Source: Lunatibacter salilacus (GTDB lineage: Bacteria; Bacteroidota; Bacteroidia; Cytophagales; Cyclobacteriaceae). Taken from it: a stretch of 64,000 bases of DNA. Position 1 is the stretch's first letter; every line of letters starts with the position of its first letter. The notes under the pieces are model-generated. The model made no database searches. It was given only the letters and a program-made list of their open reading frames with translations, and had not been told where the DNA came from. The position numbers and the translations under genes were made by a program. The stretch covers positions 62,001 through 126,000 of the forward strand of contig NZ_VOLC01000018.1 in assembly GCF_009797935.1 (NCBI RefSeq), read 5' to 3'. Of this stretch, positions 25,788 to 34,599 are shown one piece after another.

Positions 25788-25909
25788 GGAATGTTTTCTT
25801 TTGGATGTAGCTTTGACCGCTTGCCTATATTCCAGTAGCCGCCTCTTTGGGTAGGCAAGGAATCGGTTCAAAACCAGCATCTTTGTTTTCCTTTAATTAA
25901 AAGGAATGC

Positions 25910-25941
25910 CAAAATTATTTAAAATGTAGGTGTCCACCAAA
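25910..25941 (-). promoter_or_regulatory. Bacteroidota-type promoter of the fabH-efp-accBC unit
   Basis: On the reverse strand TTTG (25941-25938) and TAATTTTG (25917-25910) are separated by 20 bases. The predicted transcript starts near 25903, about 20 bases before the alternative fabH start at 25880 and 115 before the one used here. Confidence 0.65.
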
Positions 25942-26327
25942 GATTTTTCAAAGTTGATGAAATAAAAATCGGTTTCGAAGGCTTTAATTCTGCGAAATCA
26001 AATATATTTCTACCACCTTTGATGCCGTACACCGATAGGAAAAAAATCAATTAATCTCTTCGTTGATTCAACGTGATTAATGGAATAAGGGTCATTGTGA
26101 GGAAGCGCAATTAATTACCTGTCAACAGTTTAATTTCAAACATTAATTGCTTCTGATTGTGCTATGTAGAGAAGAAACTAAGGGGTGCCTCTTTCGTCCA
26201 AGATGTAGGAAAGGACAAATCGATCGTACGATTTGCCTTTTCCAAATATTTTGAGACAGGACGTTTTTTTATGGACCAAGTCGCTACAGTATGCGTAATG
26301 TTGATGGTATAAATAATGAAGTTGGCA
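25942..26327. other. Intergenic region with a degenerate dispersed repeat
   Basis: No gene is seen. 26091-26165 begins GTCATTGTGAGGAAGCG and contains a 9-base inverted repeat (GCAATTAAT at 26107-26115 with ATTAATTGC at 26142-26150); it resembles the dispersed CATTGCGAGGA...GCAATC repeats known from Bacteroidota genomes, in decayed form. A 7-base inverted repeat CAAATCG/CGATTTG lies near 26216-26235. Neither looks like a terminator. Confidence 0.45.
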
Positions 26328-27500
26328 TTATGCTTCTACTTTACTAGTAACCTTGGAATCGGACATGATACTATGCAGGTCTTCATCGATAATTTCTTTC
26401 TTTAGATCGGCATGCTCCAAAAATAGCTCATAGACCATGTCAAGCTCCACTTTGTTAATGGGATATCCTATTTTGTGAAGGCGAAAGGCCAGGGCAGCCC
26501 GCCCGCTTCGTGCCGTAAGGACAATCATGGATTCATCCACACCTACATCCACCGGGTCAATGATTTCATAGGTCTCCCGGTGTTTGATGACACCGTCTTG
26601 GTGGATCCCCGAAGAATGCGCAAAGGCATTAGAACCTACAATGGCTTTATTTGGCTGCACCAGCATACCCATCCGTTCGGCCACAAGGCGGCTAATGGGG
26701 TTTAACAGTTTTGAGTTAATTCGGTTGGTGACATTCAATCGGGGGTGCTGCTTCATGATCATGGCCACTTCCTCCAAGGAGGTGTTTCCGGCTCTTTCCC
26801 CAATGCCGTTGATAGTGCATTCTACCTGCCGGGCACCGTTCATGACAGCAGATATGGCATTTGCGGTAGCTACGCCTAGATCATTGTGACAATGTGCCGA
26901 AATGATCACGTTTTCAATCCCGCGGACATTGTCCACCAGGTATTTGATTTTCGCACCATACTCATCGGGGAGGCAGTATCCGGTGGTGTCAGGGATATTG
27001 AGAACCGTGGCCCCAGCCTTAATAGCGGCCTCGCAGACCCTGGCCAAATATTCGTTTTCGGTTCTTCCTGCATCTTCCGCATAGAACTCGACATCCTCCA
27101 CATATTTTTTGGCATGTGCCACCGCTTCCCCCGCCCATTCCAGGATTCTTTCCCTAGTACTTTGGAACTTATATTTTATGTGAGAGTCAGAGGTCCCAAG
27201 ACCTGTATGGATCCTAGGTCGTCTGGCATACCTCAGTGCGTCTGCCGCTACTTCAATGTCTTTCTTCACTCCCCTGGACAGGGCACAAACAATAGGTTCA
27301 AATACGTTTTTAGAAATCTCTACCACCGAATTGAAATCTCCCGGGCTTGAGATTGGGAATCCGGCTTCAATCACATCAACCCCAAGCATTTCGAGGTGTT
27401 CTGCAATTTCAATTTTTTGTGGTGTGTTAAGCTTACAACCGGGGACTTGTTCCCCATCTCTTAGGGTGGTGTCAAAAATTAATACGTGACCTGTATCCAT
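26328..27500 (-). CDS. leuA: 2-isopropylmalate synthase, short form without the C-terminal regulatory domain
   Basis: The 390-residue protein has the DRE-TIM synthase barrel: [15 protein letters not shown] at the N-terminus (catalytic R/D), [26 protein letters not shown], the metal-binding [11 protein letters not shown], and [15 protein letters not shown]. It would condense acetyl-CoA and 2-oxoisovalerate, the first step of leucine synthesis. Typical bacterial LeuA is about 510 residues with a C-terminal leucine-sensing domain; here only a short linker region follows the barrel, so feedback control should be lacking or different. Homocitrate or citramalate synthase activity cannot be excluded from sequence alone. 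No other leu gene is nearby. Confidence 0.85.
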   Translation of the reverse strand: MDTGHVLIFDTTLRDGEQVPGCKLNTPQKIEIAEHLEMLGVDVIEAGFPISSPGDFNSVVEISKNVFEPIVCALSRGVKKDIEVAADALRYARRPRIHTGLGTSDSHIKYKFQSTRERILEWAGEAVAHAKKYVEDVEFYAEDAGRTENEYLARVCEAAIKAGATVLNIPDTTGYCLPDEYGAKIKYLVDNVRGIENVIISAHCHNDLGVATANAISAVMNGARQVECTINGIGERAGNTSLEEVAMIMKQHPRLNVTNRINSKLLNPISRLVAERMGMLVQPNKAIVGSNAFAHSSGIHQDGVIKHRETYEIIDPVDVGVDESMIVLTARSGRAALAFRLHKIGYPINKVELDMVYELFLEHADLKKEIIDEDLHSIMSDSKVTSKVEA

Positions 27501-27642
27501 AATTTACCGTTTGTTTTTAGAACTTCTAATGTAAAACCTTATGGGTTCTTGCTAAATTGATATATCTTTATTGTTCCGACATCCAAAGTATTAAATAAAT
27601 ACCTAATATACTGAAAATCAAATAAATAATCATTTTAAAATT

Positions 27643-29205
27643 ATGATACCCACTTCTAAAAAAGATTTTTTATTTGAATTGATAAAAAACTTGTCACCCG
27701 CCGAGAAGCGTAGTTTTAAGCTTTTTGCCAATCGGTTGGAGGCCAATCAAGAGGCGAAATTTATCCAATTATTTGATGTGATGGAGAAGTTGGAAGTCTA
27801 CGATGAGGAAGCATTGCTGGACAAAGCACCCGTGACTCGGAAGCAACTCGCCAACATGAAATCCCATCTATATAAGCAAGTGCTTGTGAGTTTGAGATTA
27901 ATTTACGCCGACCGAAACGTGGAACTGCAACTAAATGAACAGATTGATTTTGCCCGGATTCTATACAACAAGGGGTTGTATATGCAGAGCTTGAAATTGT
28001 TGGAAAAGGCAAAACATACGGCAAACCAATATTTTCTGGACACCATTGTCCTGCGTGTTGTAGAGTTGGAAAAAGTCATTGAATCTCAACACATCACCCG
28101 AAGCATGCGCAATCGAGCGGAGACACTCAGCAGTCAGGCCGATGAGTTGGTCGTTCATGTGACCAAGAAAAACACATTCAGCAATTTATCCCTACAGCTC
28201 TATGGCCTGTACCTGAAAACCGGCTATGTTAAGGACGAGGAGGGAAAAAAACGTGTCGAGGCGTTTTATTACAGTAACATGCCCGAATTTGACATGCAAC
28301 AATTGGGGTTTTATGAAAAGCTCTATCTTTTCCAGGCCCAAGTTTGGTTTTATCACATCACACAGGATTTTCCACTCTGCTTCCGGGCCTCTCAGCGCTG
28401 GGTGGATTTGTTCGATGAGTACCCGTATATGCGTAAGGTAGCAACGGGCAATTACCTGAAATCCTACCATTATCTTTTAGATACGCTGTTTTACCTGGGG
28501 CATTACGAGAAATTCACCGAAGTGCTCCAGTTGTTTAAGGACAATTTGGCAGCCGCAGATTTTCAGATGGACGATAATTGCCGCTTACTTGCCTTTTTAT
28601 ATGTGTATTCCAACACGTTGAATATTCACTTTATGCGGGGGGAGTTCTCCAAAGGAGTCAACGAAATAATGCCACAGCTCACCAAAGAAATGCGAAAGCT
28701 GGAGAACAAACTGGATGTCCACCATCAGGCAGTCCTACACTATAAGATTGCCTGCCTTTATTTCGGTGCGGGCGAAAACCTGCATGCCATTGGGTATTTG
28801 GATAAAGTGATCAAGCGAACGGGAGTAGGACTTAGTGAAGACCTGCAGTGTTTTGCCCACATCCTAAAATTGATCTCCAGCTATGAAGCGGGATTGGATG
28901 AGAATCTCGACATACAAATCAGAAATGTATATAAGGTATTGGTCAAAATGGATGATTTACACCAGGTTCAAAGGGAGATGATTTCCTTTATCCGTCAGCT
29001 GGGTCAGATTTTTGATTATCAGTTGAAAATGGCATTTATCGATCTGCGGGAAAAACTAAAACCCTTTGAATCCCACCCCTATGAAAAACGAGCCTTTTTA
29101 TATTTGGATATCGTCTCTTGGCTTGAAAGCAAGATTGAAAACCGCTCCGTGCAGGAGATCATACAGGAGAAATTCCGTGAAAAAATGAAAGCCATCGAAA
29201 AGTAA
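27643..29205 (+). CDS. Conserved helical repeat protein of unknown function
   Basis: The 520-residue protein has no signal peptide, membrane helix or catalytic motif that I recognise. It is almost entirely helical, with tandem helix pairs resembling TPR/HEAT-type repeats (ILYNKGLYMQSLKLLEKAKHTA, ETLFYLGHYEKFTEVLQLFKDN-like units) and a basic N-terminal part (FELIKNLSPAEKRSFKLFANRL). I recall similar unnamed proteins in other Bacteroidota. It is monocistronic, divergent from leuA across a 142-base AT-rich gap and ends in a large hairpin before convergent rpmF. A scaffold role would be a guess. Confidence 0.75.
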   Translation: MIPTSKKDFLFELIKNLSPAEKRSFKLFANRLEANQEAKFIQLFDVMEKLEVYDEEALLDKAPVTRKQLANMKSHLYKQVLVSLRLIYADRNVELQLNEQIDFARILYNKGLYMQSLKLLEKAKHTANQYFLDTIVLRVVELEKVIESQHITRSMRNRAETLSSQADELVVHVTKKNTFSNLSLQLYGLYLKTGYVKDEEGKKRVEAFYYSNMPEFDMQQLGFYEKLYLFQAQVWFYHITQDFPLCFRASQRWVDLFDEYPYMRKVATGNYLKSYHYLLDTLFYLGHYEKFTEVLQLFKDNLAAADFQMDDNCRLLAFLYVYSNTLNIHFMRGEFSKGVNEIMPQLTKEMRKLENKLDVHHQAVLHYKIACLYFGAGENLHAIGYLDKVIKRTGVGLSEDLQCFAHILKLISSYEAGLDENLDIQIRNVYKVLVKMDDLHQVQREMISFIRQLGQIFDYQLKMAFIDLREKLKPFESHPYEKRAFLYLDIVSWLESKIENRSVQEIIQEKFREKMKAIEK

Positions 29206-29227
29206 ACAATGTAAAATATGGCTGGGG

Positions 29228-29272
29228 TATATACACAAAAACCAACCTGGGTACAGGTTGGTATTGTATATA
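29228..29272. terminator. Two-tier hairpin between convergent genes
   Basis: An inner stem ACCAACCTG/CAGGTTGGT (29241-29262) with a GGTA loop is flanked by outer arms TATATACA (29228-29235) and TGTATATA (29265-29272). No long T-run follows on either strand. By position it probably ends transcription of the 520-aa gene and shields rpmF. Confidence 0.55.
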
Positions 29273-29290
29273 TGCAAGAATGTAGCCTTT

Positions 29291-29482
29291 TTAGGCCATT
29301 ACTTCTTTTTCCATGATGACCTGTCCTTTGTAGTACAGTTTACCATCAAGCCAAAATGCCCTGTGTCTTAAGTGGATTTCTCCGGTGGTAGGACATTGAG
29401 AAAGACCTGGAGCTGTTAACTTGTAATGTGTTCTCCTTTTATCTCTTCTGGTTTTCGAAATTTTCCGTTTAGGATGTGCCAT
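29291..29482 (-). CDS. rpmF: Large ribosomal subunit protein bL32 (zinc-less type)
   Basis: The 63-residue protein starts [22 protein letters not shown], the conserved bL32 N-terminus. The C-terminal half has one cysteine ([25 protein letters not shown]) instead of the two CxxC pairs of zinc-binding L32, the form usual in Bacteroidota. It lies 17 bases after the DUF177 gene, the common yceD-rpmF pairing. The fatty-acid genes that normally follow it are about 3.4 kb away here. Confidence 0.95.
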   Translation of the reverse strand: MAHPKRKISKTRRDKRRTHYKLTAPGLSQCPTTGEIHLRHRAFWLDGKLYYKGQVIMEKEVMA

Positions 29483-29499
29483 TTCTTATTTTATTAAAA

Positions 29500-30045
29500 T
29501 TATTTTTTATTCTTAAGTTTCTTCAATTCTTCCCACAAGGGGTTGTTTTTCGGTTCGCTGTCGACTTCCCCCTCAGGGTTCTCGCTGCTGTAGACAAGCT
29601 TACCGTCCTCGTCGTATTCTTCCTCCTCATCTTCCCCATATTTGGGATGAATGCGCTTGAAAGGGACTGCAAGCAGGATAAACTCGTAAATGAGCTGGGC
29701 CACATTAATGGTGGCCGTGTCATTGGTGATGATGAAAATCTCATCACTTAGCTCCTTTTCCTCCGGTCCATACTTGTAAAGTACACGTTCTTTTACGTGT
29801 AGTGGATGGTCGTATTTCTCCAAACTTCTGTCACAGGTCAACTCGACTGTCCCTGATATGTCAAACCAAGCCTCAATGACCGAAGCCTGTTTCAATAAGG
29901 TGACTTTCACTTGGAGTGAGCCATTCGGAGCAATCTCGTTGCCTTCAAAATAACTCAAAAACTCCCCGCCTATCTCAAAAGGAAATACATGCTCCCCTTC
30001 TTTTAGACGTATGATATCAATATCAAATGACCGTAAGAATTTCAC
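29500..30045 (-). CDS. DUF177 (YceD) family protein
   Basis: The 181-residue protein begins at a GTG (30045-30043) preceded by a good AGGAGG site. The central region has the DUF177 pattern (SGTVELTCDRSLEKYDHPL, FIITNDTATINVAQLIYEFILLAVPFKRIHP) followed by an acidic tail and a lysine-rich end. YceD proteins are linked to 23S rRNA maturation and are encoded before rpmF in most bacteria; the same order holds here. The CxxC-like pair is reduced to single cysteines. It has its own promoter and is separate from pdxA upstream. Confidence 0.87.
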   Translation of the reverse strand: MKFLRSFDIDIIRLKEGEHVFPFEIGGEFLSYFEGNEIAPNGSLQVKVTLLKQASVIEAWFDISGTVELTCDRSLEKYDHPLHVKERVLYKYGPEEKELSDEIFIITNDTATINVAQLIYEFILLAVPFKRIHPKYGEDEEEEYDEDGKLVYSSENPEGEVDSEPKNNPLWEELKKLKNKK

Positions 30046-30074
30046 TGTTCCCTCCTTTTGCTAAATTAAGACCG

Positions 30075-30106
30075 CAAATTTAGGCAATTTTATTTTATAT
30101 ATGAAA
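30075..30106 (-). promoter_or_regulatory. Bacteroidota-type promoter of DUF177-rpmF
   Basis: On the reverse strand TTTC (one mismatch to TTTG) and TAAATTTG are separated by 20 bases; the -7 box lies 29 bases before the GTG start. Confidence 0.55.
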
Positions 30107-30123
30107 GGTAGTCTCTAATTATT

Positions 30124-31143
30124 TCACTCCTCTTCCCAATTCCCCTTTCGGCAGATAATTTCATAGGCCTGAAACAGTGCCGCTCTCATGGATCCTTCGT
30201 TGGCCATGTTTTTCCCAGCAATGTCGTAGGCGGTGCCGTGGTCCGGGCTTGTCCGGATGATAGGAAGTCCTGCCGTAAAGTTCACGCCGGTTTCAAAGGA
30301 AATGGTCTTAAAGGGAATCAAGCCCTGATCGTGGTACATCGCCAAGATACCGTCAAATTTGCGGTGATGCAACATGCCGAAGAAACCATCGGCAGGATAC
30401 GGGCCAAATACAAGTGCTCCTTTATCTTTATAATCCCGGATTAACGGTTGAATAATCTCAATTTCTTCTTTTCCCAAGAGCCCGTCCTCTCCCGCATGCG
30501 CATTTAGCCCCAATACCGCAATCCTTGGTTTGGAGATGCCAAAATCATCTTTTAACGACTGGATCATGATGTTCAGCTTTTCGCGTATGAGCTGAGGTGT
30601 AATGAGATCCGCAACTGCCCGGATAGGAACGTGGGCAGTTACCAAACCCACACGCATGTCCTCAGAAACCATAAACATCATGCTTTTTTTAGATTCAAAG
30701 GCCTCGGTCAGGTATTCGGTATGGCCAATGAAGTTGTTTTCTGGTGTATGAATGTTGTTTTTATTAAGCGGGGCTGTGACCAGGGCATTCAGGTGGTTAT
30801 CTTTAAGATCAGCTACCGCCTGGCTGAGGGCGGCCAAAGCCATCTTTCCCGCTTCGGCGGTTTCCACGCCGGGTATTATCTCCGGGCTCTCAGGAAGGAC
30901 GTTGATGACATTTATTTTTTTATGGTGTACCTCGGAAATGTTTCTGATCTGCATGAAGTTGAATTCTTCCAGTCCCAGGTTTTTTTTGTAAAATGTAAGC
31001 ACTTTGCCATGTCCATAGATCACCGGCGTGATGATCTTGTGTAGTCGGCTGTCCTGCAGGGCCTTTATCGTGACTTCGGCTCCTACGCCATTGATGTCTC
31101 CGATGCTGATTCCTATGACGGGCTTACTTTTTTTGATATTCAT
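30124..31143 (-). CDS. pdxA: 4-hydroxythreonine-4-phosphate dehydrogenase
   Basis: Read from the ATG at 31143 the protein has 339 residues and starts MNIKKSKPVIGISIGDINGVGAEV. PdxA motifs are present: TAPLNK, FIGHTEYL, LGLNAHAGEDG, GPYPADGFF, MYHDQGLIPFK and RTSPDHGTAYDIAGK, carrying the metal-binding histidines. It oxidises 4-phosphohydroxythreonine in the DXP-dependent pyridoxal phosphate pathway, consistent with dxr in the same window. A TTG at 31194 would add 17 residues before the conserved start and is rejected. Confidence 0.95.
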   Translation of the reverse strand: MNIKKSKPVIGISIGDINGVGAEVTIKALQDSRLHKIITPVIYGHGKVLTFYKKNLGLEEFNFMQIRNISEVHHKKINVINVLPESPEIIPGVETAEAGKMALAALSQAVADLKDNHLNALVTAPLNKNNIHTPENNFIGHTEYLTEAFESKKSMMFMVSEDMRVGLVTAHVPIRAVADLITPQLIREKLNIMIQSLKDDFGISKPRIAVLGLNAHAGEDGLLGKEEIEIIQPLIRDYKDKGALVFGPYPADGFFGMLHHRKFDGILAMYHDQGLIPFKTISFETGVNFTAGLPIIRTSPDHGTAYDIAGKNMANEGSMRAALFQAYEIICRKGNWEEE

Positions 31144-31375
31144 ATGTCTACTTGGTTCGAAATGCGAATTTGTCTGTACAATTAAGTCTGGCAATTTAGT
31201 AAATTCCCCGCATTATCATCCAACTTCCTGCCGACAATGGGTAATTTAACAATTTGGGTATTTAAAAAAGGAAAACCTTTTTTCTTTCTTCCAACATTCC
31301 GATAAGTCTAGGGAAATAGTAGAAAGGTTACATAATATTGTTTTACTTTTGCCCTCTGAAAACCCAGGAGCAATT

Positions 31376-32158
31376 ATGGACAAGGTACGGGCAAAAAAGT
31401 ATTTGGGTCAGCATTTTCTAAAGGATTTGCAAATTGCCGAGCAAACAGCCATGGCTGTAACAGGACATAGAAATGTCCAAACCGTACTGGAAATTGGGCC
31501 AGGTATGGGGGTACTCACGGATTTTCTGCTAACCCAACCTTGGGACCTTCACCTCATAGAAATAGACAAAGAGTCCATCGCATACCTGGCGAAAAAATAT
31601 CCGGACCTCCAGGAAAAGACCATCCATGCCGACTTTCTGAAAGTGAATCTCCGGGATTTGACCATACAGCCCTGCGCGATTGTGGGTAACTTTCCCTATA
31701 ATATTTCTTCACAGATATTTTTCAAGGTACTCGAGAACAAAGGGCAGGTTATGGAGGTGGTGGGTATGCTGCAGAAGGAAGTTGCTGATCGTCTAGCCTC
31801 CAAAAAGGGCAACAGGACCTATGGCATATTAAGTGTGCTGCTTCAGGCGTTTTATGATGTAGAATTACTCTTTGATGTCCCTCCCCATGTGTTTGATCCT
31901 CCCCCTAAAGTCAACTCTGCGGTAATCCGGGTCCGCCGAAACGACGTAGAGCAGCTATCCTGTGATGAAAAGTTGTTCTTCAGGGTGGTAAAGCAGGCAT
32001 TTAGTACCCGGAGAAAGACGCTCCGAAATGCACTCAAACCCATGGGTCTGTCCGAGCAACTAAAGGAAGACCCCATGCTCGATCTGAGGGCAGAACAGCT
32101 CGGAGTTGAAGAATTCGTTTCCCTAACTCAAAAAATACAGGCGTCGTGGAATCCATAA
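31376..32158 (+). CDS. rsmA: 16S rRNA (adenine(1518)-N6/adenine(1519)-N6)-dimethyltransferase
   Basis: From the ATG at 31376, preceded by an AGGAG site at 31366, the protein has 260 residues. It has the KsgA/RsmA features: VRAKKYLGQHFLKD, the SAM loop LEIGPGMGVLT, IEIDKESIAYL, and the catalytic N-F-P-Y-N-I-S motif, then the helical C-terminal lobe with FSTRRKTLRNAL. It dimethylates two adjacent adenines near the 3' end of 16S rRNA. The 3' end overlaps the mgtE GTG start by 13 bases. A TTG at 31349 is possible but lies before the ribosome site. Confidence 0.96.
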   Translation: MDKVRAKKYLGQHFLKDLQIAEQTAMAVTGHRNVQTVLEIGPGMGVLTDFLLTQPWDLHLIEIDKESIAYLAKKYPDLQEKTIHADFLKVNLRDLTIQPCAIVGNFPYNISSQIFFKVLENKGQVMEVVGMLQKEVADRLASKKGNRTYGILSVLLQAFYDVELLFDVPPHVFDPPPKVNSAVIRVRRNDVEQLSCDEKLFFRVVKQAFSTRRKTLRNALKPMGLSEQLKEDPMLDLRAEQLGVEEFVSLTQKIQASWNP

Positions 32159-33513
32159 GACTATTTGAACTTTCGAAGGAATACCTGGAAAGCTTGCGCG
32201 AAAGTATTGCTGTAGAAGATGTGGCATTTATACGGGTATCCATGGAGAATGCCAACAAAGCAGACATAGCTGCTTTGTTGGACGAACTGACCATGGAGGA
32301 GGCTTTATTTGTCCTACGGAATCTGGATCCTTCCTTTTCTGCGGATGTACTGATAGAGCTGGATGAAGATCCGCAGTATAAGGTGATAAAGGCAATGGAA
32401 CCCGCCGAGTTGGCGACCCTTATTGATGAGATGGAGTCGGATGATGCGGTGGATGTCCTGAATCAATTGGTTGTCACCGACAGGGAAGAGGTCATCCGTC
32501 AGTTGGAGAAAAAGGAAAAATCCCTGCATATCCTGGAACTGCTCCGCTATGACGAAGACAGCGCGGGTGGCTTGATGGCCAAGGAAATTATCAAGGCCAA
32601 TCAAAACTGGTCTGTGGTTCAAACGATTGATGAGATCCGCAGGCAAGCGGAGAATGTGGATAAAATCTTCTCCATCTATGTCGTAGATAATCAGGAGAAA
32701 CTGATGGGCAGGGTAGCTCTGAAAAAAATAATTCTGGCTGCGGCGGACACAAGGATTTCCGACCTCTATGAGGACAACATTATTTCTGTGCCCACCCATA
32801 TGGACGGGGAAGAAGTTGCCGAAATCATGCGGAGATATGACCTGGAGGCTGTGCCTGTAGTGAACGTGAAGAATAAGCTGGTAGGAAGGATTACCGTCGA
32901 TGACATCCTGGATTTGATCCGGGAACAGGCGGAAGAGGACATTCAGGCCATGACCGGTATCTCCGACGATGTGGAGGAGTCCGATTCGGTATATCGCCTG
33001 TCAAGAGCCCGTTTGCCTTGGCTGCTGATCGGGATGGTCGGAGGTCTTCTTGGTGCCGGTTTTATCGGTTTTTTCGAAGAGGGGCTCAATGCCGTGACCG
33101 CTTTGGCTTTTTTTATACCTCTGATTACTGCCACGGGTGGCAATGTTGGAATCCAGTCCTCCACCCTGGTCGTACAGTCTTTGGCAAACAAATCAGTATT
33201 TGAGGACTCCTTGTTCAAGCGGCTGGTGAAGGTGTTGGTAGTTGCGCTGTTGAACGGGCTGGTGTTGGCTTCGTTTGTGTTACTTACGGTAGTCTTTGCG
33301 TATGGACAGCCGATTGAATTTGGGTTGGTGGTTTCTATTGCCTTGTTTAGCGTTGTTTTACTGGCATCATTCATGGGGACACTCACTCCCATCCTTTTGG
33401 ACAAGGTAGGCATCAATCCGGCCATGGCCTCTGGTCCGTTTATTACTACCGCAAACGATTTGTTGGGCTTGGCGGTATATTTTTCGGTAGCCATGCTGCT
33501 GCTTAAAATGTAA
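32146..33513 (+). CDS. mgtE: Magnesium transporter MgtE
   Basis: The 455-residue protein begins at a GTG inside the rsmA 3' end, so the two are translationally linked. It has the MgtE order: an N-terminal superhelical domain (about 20-130), tandem CBS domains (about 140-260, with SAGGLMAKE, VDDILDLI), a connecting helix and five membrane helices (about 285-455) including the PLITATGGNVGIQSSTLVVQ selectivity segment. MgtE is a gated Mg2+ channel closed by Mg2+ binding in the cytoplasmic domains. Length is typical. Confidence 0.95.
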   Translation: MESIRLFELSKEYLESLRESIAVEDVAFIRVSMENANKADIAALLDELTMEEALFVLRNLDPSFSADVLIELDEDPQYKVIKAMEPAELATLIDEMESDDAVDVLNQLVVTDREEVIRQLEKKEKSLHILELLRYDEDSAGGLMAKEIIKANQNWSVVQTIDEIRRQAENVDKIFSIYVVDNQEKLMGRVALKKIILAAADTRISDLYEDNIISVPTHMDGEEVAEIMRRYDLEAVPVVNVKNKLVGRITVDDILDLIREQAEEDIQAMTGISDDVEESDSVYRLSRARLPWLLIGMVGGLLGAGFIGFFEEGLNAVTALAFFIPLITATGGNVGIQSSTLVVQSLANKSVFEDSLFKRLVKVLVVALLNGLVLASFVLLTVVFAYGQPIEFGLVVSIALFSVVLLASFMGTLTPILLDKVGINPAMASGPFITTANDLLGLAVYFSVAMLLLKM

Positions 33514-33526
33514 ACCAAATTAAACT

Positions 33527-34459
33527 ATGCATGTCTTAATTATAGATTTGATGCATTCGAGCATCATTCCTCTCCTGGAGCAGGAAGGGTATTCAGTGGA
33601 TTACAGACCGGAGATCTCCCGGGAGGAAATCCTCGACACCATTGGATCCTACACAGGACTGGTCATCCGGTCCAAGACGCCGATTGACCGCCCAATTCTT
33701 GAGCGGGCGAGTCAATTGAAATTTGTGGCCAGAGCTGGGGCCGGATTAGATAATATTGATTTGGACTACTTGGAATCTAATCAAATAGCCCTCTATCACG
33801 CGCCCGAAGGAAATCGAGATGCGGTCGGTGAGCATGCCGTGGGGATGATACTGGCTTTGTTTAATAAATTTTTGCAGTCAGATACGCAGATACGGAAGGG
33901 AATTTGGGACAGAGAGGCTAACCGGGGGGTAGAACTTGCCGGCAAAACAGTCGGCATCTTCGGGTATGGAAATATGGGCAGGGCATTTGCCAAGAGGCTT
34001 CGTGGATTTGATGTGCGGGTCTTAGCCTATGACAAATATGTGGGTGGTTTTGGAGATGAATATGTACGGGAGTCTACTTTTGAGGAGATCCAGCGAGAAG
34101 CCGATATATTAAGTATCCATGTACCCCTGACGGAAGAGACTCGCTATTATTTCACCCTGGAGGTTCTGGAGCAGTTTTCCAAGCCCTTTTACCTGATCAA
34201 CACAGGCAGGGGAGAGGTGATTTCTTTCGACACGCTCAATGAGTCACTTTCCCGCAACATCCTGCAAGGTGCCTGCTTGGATGTGTTGGAAAATGAACGG
34301 ATACATGCCTTGAGCGCCAGCCAGCAGACATCCTTCAGGAGCTTGGCTCAGAGACCCAACGTGTTGTTTTCTCCCCACGTAGCTGGCTGGACATTTGAGT
34401 CTTACGAAAAAATAAATCAAGTGCTGGTAGCGAAGATTTCCGGGAAGTGGAGCGGTTGA
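33527..34459 (+). CDS. D-2-hydroxyacid dehydrogenase, phosphoglycerate dehydrogenase-like
   Basis: The 310-residue protein is a D-isomer specific 2-hydroxyacid dehydrogenase. The NAD fold has G-Y-G-N-M-G near residue 147, and the catalytic Arg (INTGRGEV), Glu (CLDVLENE) and His (SPHVAGW) are in place. The C-terminal ACT domain of classical SerA is absent, so it is a short-form enzyme; 3-phosphoglycerate or another 2-hydroxyacid could be the substrate. It begins 13 bases after mgtE and may belong to the same transcript. Confidence 0.88.
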   Translation: MHVLIIDLMHSSIIPLLEQEGYSVDYRPEISREEILDTIGSYTGLVIRSKTPIDRPILERASQLKFVARAGAGLDNIDLDYLESNQIALYHAPEGNRDAVGEHAVGMILALFNKFLQSDTQIRKGIWDREANRGVELAGKTVGIFGYGNMGRAFAKRLRGFDVRVLAYDKYVGGFGDEYVRESTFEEIQREADILSIHVPLTEETRYYFTLEVLEQFSKPFYLINTGRGEVISFDTLNESLSRNILQGACLDVLENERIHALSASQQTSFRSLAQRPNVLFSPHVAGWTFESYEKINQVLVAKISGKWSG

Positions 34460-34483
34460 GAAGACCACATTTTGGGTAGTTAA

Positions 34484-34515
34484 ATTGTAAAATAGGAATT
34501 CTTACGTTATCTTTG
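34484..34515 (+). promoter_or_regulatory. Bacteroidota-type promoter of greA
   Basis: ATTG at 34484-34487 and TATCTTTG at 34508-34515 are 20 bases apart. The predicted transcript starts near 34522 and carries a leader of about 78 bases. Confidence 0.6.
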
Positions 34516-34544
34516 TAGTTACAAATCGTAGAATAGGTAAAAGA

Positions 34545-34568
34545 AACGGTCTCAGTATTGAGACCGTT
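34545..34568 (+). terminator. Hairpin in the greA leader, candidate attenuator
   Basis: AACGGTCTCA and TGAGACCGTT form a perfect 10-base stem with a GTAT loop, followed by ATTTTGTTTATT. It lies between the predicted greA promoter and start codon, so it can act as an early terminator; it might also end transcripts of the upstream dehydrogenase. Confidence 0.7.
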
Positions 34569-34599
34569 ATTTTGTTTATTAGGAGTCAATCAAACGAAT

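Noticed and set aside
31264-31283. An A6GG-A4-CCT6 hairpin before rsmA.
   Set aside because: Only two G-C pairs; it would be weak and lies where a leader or promoter is expected, so no terminator is claimed.
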